Below are positions 27,101 through 35,313 of a stretch of DNA of 35,313 nt, in pieces. The notes beneath the pieces are model-generated. The model ran no database searches. It saw only the letters and a program-made list of their open reading frames with translations, and was not told the origin of the DNA. The stretch is from NCBI RefSeq assembly GCF_010820565.1, contig NZ_JAAIJQ010000061.1:1-35313 (forward strand). The letters are read 5' to 3'. The position numbers were made by a program, and so were the translations under genes. Within the stretch, counting starts at the first letter, position 1. Every line of letters begins with the position of its first letter. The DNA comes from Thiorhodococcus minor. GTDB taxonomy: Bacteria > Pseudomonadota > Gammaproteobacteria > Chromatiales > Chromatiaceae.

Positions 27101-29332
27101 TACCTGGAGGCCTTGGATCGGCAGACCTCCGCGGCGTTGAGCCAATATGTCGATGGCGCGGCGGCGAAGGAGCCGGCTCGGGAGCCGGCGGAGATCACCG
27201 GGCTGGTCGAGCCGGACGAGAAGACGTCGCGCGTCCTCATCGTCGACGACGACGAGTCCATGCAGGTGCTGGCCAAATGGAATCTCGAGAATTTCGGCTT
27301 CAGCTACGCCGGCGCGCGCACTGGCCAAGAGGCCATCGATCAGGTCCGCAGCGTCCCGCCCGATCTGGTGGTGCTGGACGTCATGATGCCAGGCATCGAT
27401 GGCTTCGAGACCTGCCGTCTGCTGCGTCGGAATCCCGGCTTCGAGCTGATTCCCATCCTCATGGCCACGGGGCTGGATGACGTCGAGTCCATCCAGAAGG
27501 CCTACGAGTCCGGCGCGACCGACTTTCTCTCCAAGCCGGTCAATTGGACGCTGATGATTCATCGGCTGCGCTACCTGCTGCGCGGGCATGCGACCTTGTC
27601 CGCGCTGCACAAGAGCGAGGCGCGCAATAGCGCGCTCATCTCGGCCATCCCGGATGCACTGCTGCGCCTGGACAAGGGTGGGCGCATCCTGCAATTCAAG
27701 CCAGGCCGCGTTCTGCAGGGATTGGGCGCGCAGACCCAGAGCCTGGTCTCGGATCTCACCGACCTGCTGCCGGAGACCCTGTGCGCGGCGGTGCGGCGCG
27801 AGATCAAGACCGCGCTGTCCGAGCGCACGGTGCGGGAGATCGAGATCGAGATCCCCGGAGGGGATCGCGAGATGGTCGCCTTCGACGCCAGGTTCATCGC
27901 CATCGATACGGATCAGGTCATCCTGCTCCTGCGTGACGTGACCGAGCGGCGACGCCGTCAGCGCATGATCCAGGATCTCGCCTATCGCGACGGCCTGACC
28001 GGATTGGCCAATCGCCAGCAGCTCAACCAGGAGCTGTCGGACGCGCTCTCCAGCGCCCGCCGGCATGACGATCAGGTCGCCGTGATCTTCCTGGATCTGG
28101 ATCAGTTCAAGCGCATCAACGACTCGCTCGGCCATGGCATCGGCGACGAGCTGCTGCGCGGCGCGGCCTTGCGTCTGCAATCGGCGGTCGACGAGATCGT
28201 GCAGTCTTCACGCGCGCAGGGGATCCGTCTGGGGCAGACCGTCGCCCGCCTCGGCGGCGACGAGCTCACCGTGGTCCTGAGCGGGGCCGATGCCAGGCAG
28301 CTCGCGCGTAGCGTCGCCGAGCGGATCATCCACCGTTTCCGCGAGCCCTTCTATAGCGCCGGCCATAGCATCGTGTGCACAGTGTCGATCGGGATCGCCG
28401 TGGCCCCGGACAATGGCGACACCGTCGAGTCGTTGCTCAAGTACGCGGATACCGCCATGTATGCCGCCAAGCTGCGCGGCCGCAACAACTACCAGTTCTT
28501 CACCAGCTCGATGGGAGAGGCGGCCACCCGCAAGCTGGATATCGAGGCCAGGCTGCGCAAGGCGATCGACCAGGGCCAATTCGCGCTCTTCTATCAGCCG
28601 GTCGTCGACCTGGCGACCGGTGAGACCCGCGGGCTCGAGGCCCTGCTGCGCTGGCAGGATCCCGAGCGTGGGATCGTCGGACCGGCCTCCTTCATTTCGA
28701 TCGCGGAGGAATCCGGGCTCATCCTGCCGCTTGGCCGTTGGGTCATCGACGAGGTGGGACGTCAGCTCGCGGTTTGGGAGCGTCAGGGGCTGGATCTCAG
28801 CGTCTCGATCAACCTCTCCGCCCGCCAGTTCAATCAGCAGGGCTTGGTGGAGCACCTGCTCGATCTCGCGCGCGGTGCGCGCAAGGGCCGCGTCGAGCTC
28901 GAGATCACGGAGAGCATTCTGCTGGATCGGGACACGCGTCTGATCGATACCCTCACCCTGCTCAGGGGTGCGGGTATCCGCGTCGCTATCGACGACTTCG
29001 GCACCGGCTATTCCGCGCTGGCCTATCTGCAGAATCTGCCGATCGATACGCTCAAGGTGGACCGCGGCTTCGTTCGCGAGATCGGGAGCTCGCCGCCCAG
29101 CGACCCGCTGGTGCGCACCATCATCGCCCTGGCCCGCGGTCTGGACCTGCGCGTCGTCGCGGAGGGCGTCGAGACGGATGAGCAGCTACGCTTCCTCCTA
29201 GAGGAGGGTTGCCACGCCGCGCAAGGCTTCCTCTTCGCGCGCCCCTTGTCGCCAAGCCAGCTCAGCACCTATCTGCTGCGCGGCGAGGCCATCTTCGGCG
29301 CTGGACTCAACCGCGTCAGCTCGGCAGGGTGA
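24191..29332 (+). CDS. CHASE8-like hybrid histidine kinase with full phosphorelay and GGDEF-EAL output
   Basis: A 1713-residue inner-membrane protein. Order: TM1 (24-47), a CHASE8-like periplasmic sensor ([33 protein letters not shown]), TM2 (184-203), HAMP, coiled coil, HisKA (H327) and HATPase_c (to about 545). Next are a degenerate receiver (562-680, acidic pocket replaced by VASH, D617 kept), a receiver (D761), HPt (H928), a third receiver (D1063), a PAS-like domain (about 1145-1255), GGDEF (about 1265-1435) and EAL (about 1450-1700). The signature is GGDEL (1355-1359) and the I-site is RLGQ (R1346). The EAL site looks complete: E1483, NLSARQF, ITES, D1601/D1602, LKVDRGF, AEGVET. So it probably hydrolyses c-di-GMP under phosphorelay control. 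The start is GTG 24191; ATG 24218 is an alternative. Sensor and kinase core are homologous to the preceding gene. Confidence 0.93.
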   Translation: MFKSKLGRAMTSHSSQSISKKLRRIIMVTTLVSLILSMLAVLALQAVSYRSALLRHVSVLTQAIGTSTTAALEFGDAKTAARLLEALKAEPEVLRGWLTDVDGSLLATYRPEAGGASAGSSESRAAPEETSAPDWVVAAIRDGEETYGFSAQRLHYVAPVLFDGDLIGWVAIEAGLEGLYASLGGNLLILALVLLAAIGLARLISAKLQRPLTAPILNLSSVMEQVTNEQDYGLRAPAGQDDEIGRLIQGFNEMLGELGERDKRLAEHRQLLECEVADRTADLSRANEGLRLAVEEAQRARASAEQARESAEQANRAKSQFLANMSHEIRTPMNGIIGMTELLLGTDLTAEQRRFAGAVARSGRSLLAVINDILDVSKIEAGRLVLERTELDLAERIEEVVDLFAERTHAKGLELVCHIAPELPARVMGDPSRISQVLSNLISNAIKFTQDGEVVVRALLESRADGEARVSIQVSDTGIGIAKDSYEAVFEAFAQADGSTTREFGGTGLGLAIAKELIELMGGEIGVVSEIGAGACFWLSLPLAVTRWDAAPLAKADRLVGRRALVVASHRSTREALVDYARSAGLEAMECAHSNEAMRLLEKAQDDEAPIDFLILDSTLSEVASLASTAAIRERPVLERVERVLLTPLSLGWQSSKSSQLEIDAYLSKPVRRRQLLECIAGLKSVAGAEYEPPRALAPRVAVEKAAPLGLKVLVAEDNRVNQELAMAMLRKLGCKPSVVFDGQAAVESSNGDDFDIVLMDCQMPRTDGYEATRLIRAREERAEDGRRTPIIALTAHAMAGDQERCLAAGMDDYLSKPISLTTLRDALLRWSPRRMDGDAEPSAAEAQAPEPRSAAPSSAGPGLEDLDCLPVLGEEELSTVAEMGSEVDQDLVARLVDNYKAATPELMGRLLEGLRTARLDQVAKAAHTLRSSAAAMGAQRLAELCGRLERAAKAGGEGAALLSSSELSPYLEALDRQTSAALSQYVDGAAAKEPAREPAEITGLVEPDEKTSRVLIVDDDESMQVLAKWNLENFGFSYAGARTGQEAIDQVRSVPPDLVVLDVMMPGIDGFETCRLLRRNPGFELIPILMATGLDDVESIQKAYESGATDFLSKPVNWTLMIHRLRYLLRGHATLSALHKSEARNSALISAIPDALLRLDKGGRILQFKPGRVLQGLGAQTQSLVSDLTDLLPETLCAAVRREIKTALSERTVREIEIEIPGGDREMVAFDARFIAIDTDQVILLLRDVTERRRRQRMIQDLAYRDGLTGLANRQQLNQELSDALSSARRHDDQVAVIFLDLDQFKRINDSLGHGIGDELLRGAALRLQSAVDEIVQSSRAQGIRLGQTVARLGGDELTVVLSGADARQLARSVAERIIHRFREPFYSAGHSIVCTVSIGIAVAPDNGDTVESLLKYADTAMYAAKLRGRNNYQFFTSSMGEAATRKLDIEARLRKAIDQGQFALFYQPVVDLATGETRGLEALLRWQDPERGIVGPASFISIAEESGLILPLGRWVIDEVGRQLAVWERQGLDLSVSINLSARQFNQQGLVEHLLDLARGARKGRVELEITESILLDRDTRLIDTLTLLRGAGIRVAIDDFGTGYSALAYLQNLPIDTLKVDRGFVREIGSSPPSDPLVRTIIALARGLDLRVVAEGVETDEQLRFLLEEGCHAAQGFLFARPLSPSQLSTYLLRGEAIFGAGLNRVSSAG

Positions 29333-29337
29333 CCCTC

Positions 29338-29775
29338 ATGCGTCAGCACTCCTCCTCAGGCTTCGAGCTCCATCCCAGACTCAAGGCCGATACCTGGTCG
29401 ATGGGGGAGTCGCCCAGTAGCCTCCTCCTGCTCATGAACAACGCCTTGGCCCCCTGGCTGATCCTGGTGCCCAAGACGGATGTGCATGAGCTCCATCATC
29501 TGAGTCCTGGTTTTCGGCAGGACGTCCGCGAGGAAGTCGACCTCCTCTGTGCGGCGCTCGAGCGGGCATTGAGACCCCATAAGCTCAATGTGGCCACCCT
29601 GGGCAATCTAGTGCCCCAGCTGCACATCCATGTCGTCGCCCGCTACTCCAACGACGTCTTCTGGCCGGGTCCTGTCTGGGGGCATCAGGAGCGCCGGCAC
29701 TACCAGGCCGAAGAGATCGAGCGGCTCAGGGAGCGGCTGCACGGCGATCTCAGCGAGCGTTTCGAGCTCCTCTAG
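29338..29775 (+). CDS. HIT-family (histidine triad) protein
   Basis: A 145-residue protein of the HIT superfamily of nucleotide hydrolases and transferases. The C-terminal half holds the active-site loop VPQLHIHVVAR with H96 and H98; the first position of the H-x-H-x-H triad is Gln, a known variant in bacterial HIT proteins. PWLILVPKTDVHELHHL is the family's central strand and helix. Substrate unknown; it is usually annotated as HIT domain or diadenosine-tetraphosphate hydrolase-like. The ATG at 29338 lies 5 nt after the stop of the large kinase. The frame stays open upstream inside that gene, but family homology begins here. Position suggests cotranscription, although a functional link to c-di-GMP signalling is only a guess. 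Confidence 0.85.
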   Translation: MRQHSSSGFELHPRLKADTWSMGESPSSLLLLMNNALAPWLILVPKTDVHELHHLSPGFRQDVREEVDLLCAALERALRPHKLNVATLGNLVPQLHIHVVARYSNDVFWPGPVWGHQERRHYQAEEIERLRERLHGDLSERFELL

Positions 29776-30070
29776 CACGCGGCTCTTCCTTACCTTAGGG
29801 GAGGTGCGCCCTGGGAGTGCCGGCCTCCAGGCCGACACCCGTCGACCCGGAGGTCAAGACTCCTGGCGTCGGCGTCGTCCGTGGCAACAAAGAGATCGCG
29901 GCCTAGAGCCATCTGCGCGACCCATGGCGTCTCGCCACTGGGGCCGCAGCTCTTCCTTGTTGGCATCGCGGGCGACCTTCCCGCCGACCCGCTGGACGCC
30001 CCCTCGGTCACACAGTGTCCCTAGTTTTCGGCTAGGATGAGTCCGTCGCTCCCTTCGACGAGGTTCTCAG
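29776..30070 (+). other. Gap between the HIT gene and the RND efflux operon (295 bp)
   Basis: No gene is recognised. It contains the second copy of the 28-bp palindrome (29812-29839). Near the 3' end is a possible -10 box TAGGAT (30033-30038), with a small palindrome ACACAGTGT (30010-30018) about where a -35 or operator would be. CGACGAGG at 30056-30063 may serve as ribosome site of the next gene. Confidence 0.5.
29812..29839. repeat. 28-bp palindromic repeat, copy 2
   Basis: This is the reverse complement of 14088-14115 with one mismatch. It can fold into a hairpin with GGCC-rich arms. Located 36 bp after the HIT stop, it may also act as a transcription stop or mRNA-end stabiliser. Confidence 0.8.
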
Positions 30071-31291
30071 ATGGCTGCCCATGTCTCCGCGCAGGACTCC
30101 CGCACGTCCACCTCCGAACAGGCGTTTGTGCCTCCTAGAGCATCTGAACGCATTCCCTGCCGCATCGGCGGCATCGCTGCCTTCGGCTTGCTGATCGCGC
30201 TGTCCGGCTGCGACAAGCAGGCATCGGCGCCCGCGCAGCAGATGCCGCCGCCGAGCGTCGTCGCGGTCAAGGCACAGCAGCAGAGCATTGAGGACGAGGC
30301 CCAGTTCGTCGGGCGTGTCGTCGCCGTGAATCGGGTCGAGCTGCGCGCTCGGGTCGAGGGTTTCCTCAAAGAGCGGCTCTTCACGGAGGGTCGAGAGGTC
30401 GAGGAGGGCGACGTCCTCTTCCAGATCGAGCCGGACCAGTACCAGGCCGTCGTCCAGCAGCGCGAGGCCGACGTGGAGAAGGCAAAGGCTGATTCGCAGA
30501 ACGCCGACGCCCAGCTCGCCCGGGGTCTGGAGCTGCTGAAGTCGAACAACATCGCCCAGGCCAAGGTCGACGAGCTGAAGGCGGCCGCGTCTGTCGCCAA
30601 GGCGGGCATCGCGCAGGCGGAGGCCGCGCTGACCGCGGCCAAGCTGGATCTCAGCTACACACGCATCACGGCGCCGGTCGCCGGGCGCATCGGCCTGGCC
30701 GAGATTACCGTCGGCAATCTGGTGGGGCCGGCGTCAGGGACATTGGCGACCATCGTCAGCCGCGACCCTATCTACCTGGAGTTCCCCGTCACCCAGCGCG
30801 AGCTGCTGGAGTCGCGCAAGCGCATCAAGGCCAAGGGCGGCGATCCCAAGAACATCGTCGTTCAGGCGCGCCTGCCCGACGGCACCCTCTACGCGCACCC
30901 AGGTCACTTGGATTTCGTCGATGTCACCACAGATCAGGGCACCGACTCGGTGACGGTTCGCGCCGAGATGCCCAACGCCGAGGGGCTGCTGGTGGATGGC
31001 CAGTACGTCGGCGTGGTGCTCCAGAGCGGCGAGCCGAAGTCCGCCATCGTCATCCCGCAGTCGGCCCTGCAGGTCGACCAGCAGGGCGTCTTCGTCTTGG
31101 TGGTGGACGCCGACGGCAAGGCGCAGGTGCGTCGTGTGCAGACCGGGCCGACCAAGGGTGCCAAGATCGCGGTCGAGAAGGGGCTCGAGGTCGGCGAGCT
31201 GGTCATTACCCAGGGCGTGCAGAAGGTGCGGCCGGGGCAGGAGGTGAAGGTCGCGCCCGCCCAGCAGCCTGACGGGGGCGCCGCCTCATGA
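30071..31291 (+). CDS. RND efflux membrane-fusion lipoprotein (AcrA-like)
   Basis: A 406-residue periplasmic adaptor of an RND pump. The lipobox ALSGC gives lipidation at C47 after a long, charged N terminus, so the real start may be further in, though no better in-frame ATG is seen. After the lipobox come the lipoyl half-motifs ([18 protein letters not shown] and [12 protein letters not shown]) around an alpha-helical hairpin (about residues 130-200), then beta-barrel and membrane-proximal domains ([34 protein letters not shown]). It links the permease to an outer-membrane channel. The permease gene overlaps its stop by 4 bp. No regulator gene (TetR-like) is adjacent. Confidence 0.92.
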   Translation: MAAHVSAQDSRTSTSEQAFVPPRASERIPCRIGGIAAFGLLIALSGCDKQASAPAQQMPPPSVVAVKAQQQSIEDEAQFVGRVVAVNRVELRARVEGFLKERLFTEGREVEEGDVLFQIEPDQYQAVVQQREADVEKAKADSQNADAQLARGLELLKSNNIAQAKVDELKAAASVAKAGIAQAEAALTAAKLDLSYTRITAPVAGRIGLAEITVGNLVGPASGTLATIVSRDPIYLEFPVTQRELLESRKRIKAKGGDPKNIVVQARLPDGTLYAHPGHLDFVDVTTDQGTDSVTVRAEMPNAEGLLVDGQYVGVVLQSGEPKSAIVIPQSALQVDQQGVFVLVVDADGKAQVRRVQTGPTKGAKIAVEKGLEVGELVITQGVQKVRPGQEVKVAPAQQPDGGAAS

Positions 31292-34200
31292 TCTCGGACG
31301 TCTTCATCGACCGCCCCAGGCTCTCCATCGTCATCTCGGTCGTCCTGACGTTGGCCGGCCTCATCGCCATCACCCAGATCCCGGTCGCCCAATTCCCCGA
31401 CATCGTCCCGCCGCAGGTCTCGGTGAGCACTTCATACCCGGGGGCGAGCGCGTCCGTGGTGGAGTCCACCATCGCGCAGCCGATCGAGTCCAAGATCAAC
31501 GGCGTCGACAACATGCTCTACATGAAGTCGACCAGCGGCAACGACGGCAGCTATTCGCTGAACGTGACCTTCGCGCTCGGCACGGACCCGGACATCAACA
31601 CGGTCAACGTCCAGAACCGCGCCAATCTGGCGATGGCCCAGCTCCCCGAGGAGGTCAAGCGCCAGGGGCTCACGGTCAAGAAGAAGTCCACCGCCATGCT
31701 CCAGGTGGTGGCGCTCTACTCGCCCAAGAACGCCTATGACGCGCTCTTCCTGAGCAACTACGCGACCATCAACGTCATCGACACCCTGGCGCGCGTGCCT
31801 GGCGTTGGTGAGGTCTTCCAGTTCGGTCCGCTCGACTACAGCATGCGGATCTGGCTGGACTCGGACTCCCTCACCGGACTGGGGCTCACGCCGTCCGACG
31901 TCATCGGCGCCATCCAGAGCCAGAACGTCCAGGCCGCCGTGGGCCGCATCGGTGCCCAGCCGATGACGCCGGACGAGCAGTTCCAGATCACCCTGCAGAC
32001 CCAGGGGCGGCTCACGGACGTGACCGAGTTCGAGAACATCGTGGTGCGCGCCAATCCGGACGGCTCCAACATCCTGGTGAAAGACGTTGGCCGGGTCGAG
32101 CTGGGCGCCAAACAGTCCGACTCCATCAGCCGGCTGGACGGCAGCGATACCGCGGCCATGGCCATCTATCTCGCCCCGGGCGCCAACGCCGTGGCCGTGG
32201 CGGACGGCATCAAGGCGGCCATGGAGCGGCTGGCCGAGCGTTTTCCGGACGACATGGACCACGCGGTCGTCTACGACACCACGGACTTCGTCAAGGCCAG
32301 CCTGGAGAAGGTGGTCCATACCCTCTTCGAGGCCTTCGCCCTGGTCATCCTGGTGGTCTTCCTCTTCCTCGGCAGCTGGCGCGCGACCCTGATTCCGCTG
32401 ATCGCCGTCCCTGTGGCGCTCATCGGCACCTTCGCCTTCCTGCTCGCGATCGGCTTTTCGGCCAACACCATCTCGCTGCTCGCCGTGGTGCTCGCAATCG
32501 GCATCGTGGTGGACGACGCCATCGTGGTCGTGGAGAACGTCGAGCGCATCATGGAGGAGGAAGGGCTGCCGCCGCGCGAGGCCGCCAAGAAGGCCATGGG
32601 GCAGATCACAGGTCCCATCATCGCCATCACCCTGGTGCTGCTGTCGGTCTTCTTGCCGGTCGCCTTCATCCCGGGCATCACCGGTCAGCTCTTCCAGCAG
32701 TTCGCCGCCGTGGTCGCCTTCTCCATGCTGATCTCGGCGATCAACGCCCTGACCCTCTCGCCCGCGCTCTGCGCCATCCTGCTCAAGCCGACCCACCACA
32801 AGCGCGGCGTCATGAAGGTCGTGATGGGCGGGATCGACAAGGTGCGGGACGGCTACGCGGCCGTCGTCAGGCGGCTGGTGCGCTTCTCCCTGATCGTGCT
32901 GCTGCTGGTGGCCGGCGTCGGCGCGGCGACCGGCTGGCTGTTCAAGATCACGCCGACCGGCTTCCTGCCCGAGGAGGACCAAGGGGCCTTCATGGCGCAG
33001 ATCCAGCTCCCGGAAGGGGCCTCGGTCAGCCGCACCCTGGAGGTCGTCAAGCAGGTCGAGAAGCTGGTATTGGACGATCCGGCCGTGAAGTACGTGCTCA
33101 CGGTCCCCGGCTACAGCATCCTCGACGGCAGCGTGCAGTCCAACAGCGCTACCCTTATCGGGCGTCTCAAGCCCTTCGAGGAGCGCACCACGCCGGATCT
33201 CAAGGCCAACGCGGTCATTCGGCGCATCGCCATCGAGACGGCCGGGATTCCGAGTGCGCGCGTCATGCCCTTCAATCTGCCGCCCATCATCGGTCTGGGC
33301 ACAGGCGGCGGCTTCGAGTATCAGCTCGAGGACCTGCAGGGGCGCGCCCCCGAGGAGCTGGCCGGCGTCATGCGGGCGATGGTCCTGGCCGCCAACCAGG
33401 ATCCCGCGCTGTCGCGGGTCTTCTCGACCTGGGCGACCGACAATCCGCAGGTCTACCTCGACATCGACCGGGAAAAGGCGCAGACGCTCGGGGTTCAGGT
33501 CAGCGACATCTTCACCGCGCTCCAGTCCACGCTTGGCGGTTACTACGTCAACGACTTCAACAAGTTCGGGCGCGTGTGGCAGGTCAAGGTGCAGGGCGAG
33601 GAGAGCGACCGCAAGAACTTCAACGACGTCTACCGCATCCATGTGCGCAACGCCAAGGGCGACATGATCCCCATCCGCGCCCTCATGAAGCCGGAGCTCA
33701 TCCTCGGGCCCCAGCTGCTGCAGCGCTACAACAACTATCGCAGCGTCACCGTCCAGGGCGGTCCGGCCCCGGGCTACAGCTCCGGCGATGCCCTGGCCGC
33801 CATGGAGGCCGTCTCCGAGAAGACCTTGCCGAGCGGCTATGGCTACGAGTGGACGGGCACCGCCTTCCAGGAGAAGGAGGCCGGCGGCAAGACGCCCATC
33901 GTGCTGGGGCTTGCGGTGCTCTTCGCCTATCTCTTCCTGGTGGCCCTCTATGAGAGCTGGTCCATGCCCGCGGCCGTGCTGCTGTCCGTGACCGTCGGCG
34001 TGCTGGGGGCCATGACGGCCTTGCTGATCGCGAGCCTGCCGAACGACCTCTACGCCCAAGTCGGCATCGTGGTGCTCATCGGCCTGGCCAGCAAGAACGC
34101 CATCCTCATCGTCGAGTTCGCCATGGAAGAGCGCGCTGCCGGCAAGCCCATCCTGGATGCCGCCGCCAACTCCGCACGGCTGAGAATCCGCGCCGTCCTC

Positions 34201-34425
34201 ATGACCAGCTTCGCCTTCATCCTCGGCCTGGTGCCGCTCATCATCGCCAGCGGGGCGGGCGAGGCCAGCCAGCGTGGCGTCGGCACCGCCGTCTTCGGCG
34301 GCATGCTCGCCGCCTCGCTCATCGGCGTCTTCTTCATCCCCATGCTCTACGTCGTCTTCCAGCGGCTGCGGGAAAAGCTGCATGGGCCGCCGAAGGAGGC
34401 GGGGGTTTCGGTGGCTGAGGGGTGA
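31288..34425 (+). CDS. RND multidrug efflux permease (HAE1/AcrB type)
   Basis: A 1045-residue inner-membrane proton-driven transporter, AcrB-like in length (1049). It opens [20 protein letters not shown], and TM4 carries the proton-relay pair D409-D410 ([17 protein letters not shown]). The partner lysine is in [14 protein letters not shown] (TM10). Two large periplasmic loops (about residues 30-330 and 560-870) supply the drug-binding and docking parts, and 12 membrane segments are expected. HAE1 pumps export hydrophobic or amphiphilic compounds with a fusion protein and TolC. The ATG overlaps the fusion-protein stop (ATGA). No TolC gene follows, so the channel must be encoded elsewhere. Substrate cannot be deduced. 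Confidence 0.95.
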   Translation: MISDVFIDRPRLSIVISVVLTLAGLIAITQIPVAQFPDIVPPQVSVSTSYPGASASVVESTIAQPIESKINGVDNMLYMKSTSGNDGSYSLNVTFALGTDPDINTVNVQNRANLAMAQLPEEVKRQGLTVKKKSTAMLQVVALYSPKNAYDALFLSNYATINVIDTLARVPGVGEVFQFGPLDYSMRIWLDSDSLTGLGLTPSDVIGAIQSQNVQAAVGRIGAQPMTPDEQFQITLQTQGRLTDVTEFENIVVRANPDGSNILVKDVGRVELGAKQSDSISRLDGSDTAAMAIYLAPGANAVAVADGIKAAMERLAERFPDDMDHAVVYDTTDFVKASLEKVVHTLFEAFALVILVVFLFLGSWRATLIPLIAVPVALIGTFAFLLAIGFSANTISLLAVVLAIGIVVDDAIVVVENVERIMEEEGLPPREAAKKAMGQITGPIIAITLVLLSVFLPVAFIPGITGQLFQQFAAVVAFSMLISAINALTLSPALCAILLKPTHHKRGVMKVVMGGIDKVRDGYAAVVRRLVRFSLIVLLLVAGVGAATGWLFKITPTGFLPEEDQGAFMAQIQLPEGASVSRTLEVVKQVEKLVLDDPAVKYVLTVPGYSILDGSVQSNSATLIGRLKPFEERTTPDLKANAVIRRIAIETAGIPSARVMPFNLPPIIGLGTGGGFEYQLEDLQGRAPEELAGVMRAMVLAANQDPALSRVFSTWATDNPQVYLDIDREKAQTLGVQVSDIFTALQSTLGGYYVNDFNKFGRVWQVKVQGEESDRKNFNDVYRIHVRNAKGDMIPIRALMKPELILGPQLLQRYNNYRSVTVQGGPAPGYSSGDALAAMEAVSEKTLPSGYGYEWTGTAFQEKEAGGKTPIVLGLAVLFAYLFLVALYESWSMPAAVLLSVTVGVLGAMTALLIASLPNDLYAQVGIVVLIGLASKNAILIVEFAMEERAAGKPILDAAANSARLRIRAVLMTSFAFILGLVPLIIASGAGEASQRGVGTAVFGGMLAASLIGVFFIPMLYVVFQRLREKLHGPPKEAGVSVAEG

Positions 34426-34452
34426 TGGGGGGAATCGAGGCCAGTCTTGTTT

Positions 34453-34480
34453 GAACCGCCAAGGCGCAAAGGACGCGAAG
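34453..34480. repeat. Dispersed AAGGCGCAAAG-type repeat, copy 3
   Basis: ACCGCCAAGGCGCAAAGGAC followed by GCGAAG, related to 11260-11284 and 14006-14034, lies 27 bp after the RND permease stop. All three copies follow the 3' ends of genes. Confidence 0.7.
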
Positions 34481-34606
34481 GGATGTATGGAGGCGCATCC
34501 TCCGTTCGGCAGTCGCAGCTCGCCCACTCGCCTGCCAGTCGGCACCGCAATGCCATGGACTTAAGCCGTCCGGCAGTACGCCGGGTGGAATCCGGGCTTG
34601 AGCTTG

Positions 34607-34648
34607 CCGGGTGTCCGGGTGTCCGGGTGTCACGGGTGTCCGGGTGTC
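34607..34648. repeat. Octamer tandem repeat CCGGGTGT
   Basis: Three perfect copies of CCGGGTGT (34607-34630) are followed by CA and then two further copies in shifted register (CGGGTGTC at 34633-34648). The array lies about 40 bp before the RayT pseudogene, in a gap with no gene. Confidence 0.9.
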
Positions 34649-34687
34649 AGGTCTTGCCTTTTGCCTGCTCCGAGCTAGGCTTTGTCC

Positions 34688-35243
34688 ATGGCTCGCCCTC
34701 TCAGACTCGAATTTCCCTGCGCTCTGTACCACATTACCTCGCGCGGTGACGCGCGCGAGGACATCTATTGGGGTGACGGGGATCGTCGAATGTTCCGTGC
34801 CTATCCGGTTGCCTCCCACACCATGCCGCGGGTCCCGCAATGCGGCCGATTTTTCTCATGCACTCGCCGATCCAGGGGTCTGACGGCTCGCGGAAGTGGC
34901 TTGTGCCGCAGTTTCGGCTCGAAAACACAACTAGCATGGAATCGTTGGGTCGCAACCGGATAGGCATGGAATGTGCATAGCCCTGCTTGCCGAGGTCTGT
35001 GAGCGCTTCAACTGGTGGGGACACGCCTACTGTTTGATGTCTAACCACTATCACCTGCTGATGGAGACGCCAGATGCAAACTTGTCGAAGGGCATGCGGC
35101 AACTGAACGGCGTCTACACGCGGCGCTTCAACACGTCACACGGGCGTTGCGGACACGTCTTCCAAGGGCGGTACAAAGCGATCATCGTCCAAAAAGAGAC
35201 CTACCTGAAGGAGTTGGCGCGTTACATCGTAACTTTTCAATAA
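34688..35243 (+). pseudogene. REP-associated tyrosine transposase (RayT), interrupted and truncated
   Basis: The first 35 codons (MARPLRLEFPCALYHITSRG to DRRM, 34688-34792) are a normal N terminus of the Y1-type REP-associated transposase. The frame then runs into a foreign insert and stops. From 34971 the match resumes (ALLAEVCERFNWWGHAYCLM) with the HUH motif NHYHLL and FQGRYKAIIVQK. Skipping exactly 181 bp joins DRRM to CIALLAEV in frame and at normal spacing. After ARYIV (about 35229), where the family continues with LNPVRA, the sequence changes and a stop follows (TFQ-stop). So the C terminus is lost as well, and the gene is dead twice over. Whether its REP targets are the palindromes in this window is not shown. 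Confidence 0.88.
34794..34968. mobile_element. MITE-like element inserted in rayT
   Basis: About 175 bp lie between direct repeats GAATGT (34788-34793 and 34969-34974), the presumed 6-bp target duplication. Just inside are perfect 15-bp inverted repeats, TGCCTATCCGGTTGC (34798-34812) and its complement GCAACCGGATAGGCA (34952-34966). There is no transposase frame inside, so it would need an enzyme supplied in trans. Removing one 181-bp period restores the transposase frame. The outermost few bases on each side (TCCG and TG) do not match, so the exact ends are uncertain by a few bp. Confidence 0.82.
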
Positions 35244-35313
35244 GTCGTGGCAGCCTTGGCTGAGGAGATCCGTTAGAGTATTGCCTCGGCCCCGAATCCT
35301 GACCTTCGAATCG

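Noticed and set aside
29790-30011. A 73-codon minus-strand frame in the gap before the efflux genes
   Set aside because: It overlaps the palindromic repeat, lacks a ribosome site and resembles no family I know; treated as non-coding.
31432-34545. A 1037-codon minus-strand open frame opposite the RND permease
   Set aside because: Same shadow pattern: it is fully antisense to a clear 1045-residue AcrB-type gene and has a His/Asp/Gly-rich composition without motifs.

Overview
The window looks like chromosomal DNA of a GC-rich gammaproteobacterium. The gyrA-serC-serA-pheA-hisC-tyrA order, the small conserved genes (Mth938-like, DUF1840, DinB-like next to glnS) and the dispersed palindromes would fit Chromatiales (purple sulfur bacteria or relatives). 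That placement is inferred from family resemblance and gene order; no photosynthesis or sulfur gene is present to prove it. The window opens with the last bases of a 5S rRNA and its terminator, so an rRNA operon lies just upstream.

Housekeeping half (about 0.2-18.4 kb). A divergent pair, mtaD (-) and mtnA (+), covers two steps of methylthioadenosine salvage. Then come gyrA, the serine genes serC and serA, and the aromatic block pheA-hisC-tyrA, all on +. A convergent minus-strand pair (a membrane-anchored protein of unknown function and a Mth938-like protein) is followed by gltX (+), a DUF1840 gene (-), and a glnS-dinB-like-uracil glycosylase run (+). A CinA/MoaB-like molybdopterin-binding-domain gene ends this half.

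Signalling locus (about 18.4-29.8 kb). A TonB-dependent receptor with its own likely promoter is followed by a YfiR-family periplasmic protein, a hybrid histidine kinase (sensor, HisKA, HATPase, receiver, HPt), and a 1713-residue second hybrid kinase. The second kinase repeats the same sensor and kinase core, then adds a degenerate receiver, receiver, HPt, receiver, PAS-like, GGDEF and EAL domains. In the known YfiBNR system YfiR controls a CHASE8-GGDEF protein. Here YfiR sits beside two CHASE8-like kinases, and one carries a whole phosphorelay plus a c-di-GMP output in one chain. The EAL site looks intact while the GGDEF site is GGDEL with an RxxQ in place of the RxxD inhibitory site, so net c-di-GMP hydrolysis is the simplest prediction. 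A HIT-family gene follows.

Efflux and mobile end (about 30.1-35.3 kb). A lipoprotein membrane-fusion protein overlaps an HAE1-type RND permease by 4 bp; no TolC-type gene is present. Downstream are an octamer repeat and a REP-associated transposase (RayT) pseudogene. A roughly 175-bp element with perfect 15-bp terminal inverted repeats interrupts the RayT gene, and excising one 181-bp period restores the reading frame exactly. Several other short repeats (a heptad array against the serA start codon, a 28-bp palindrome in two copies, an AAGGCGCAAAG-type repeat in three copies, and a hexamer run in the TonB receptor leader) lie in the gaps.
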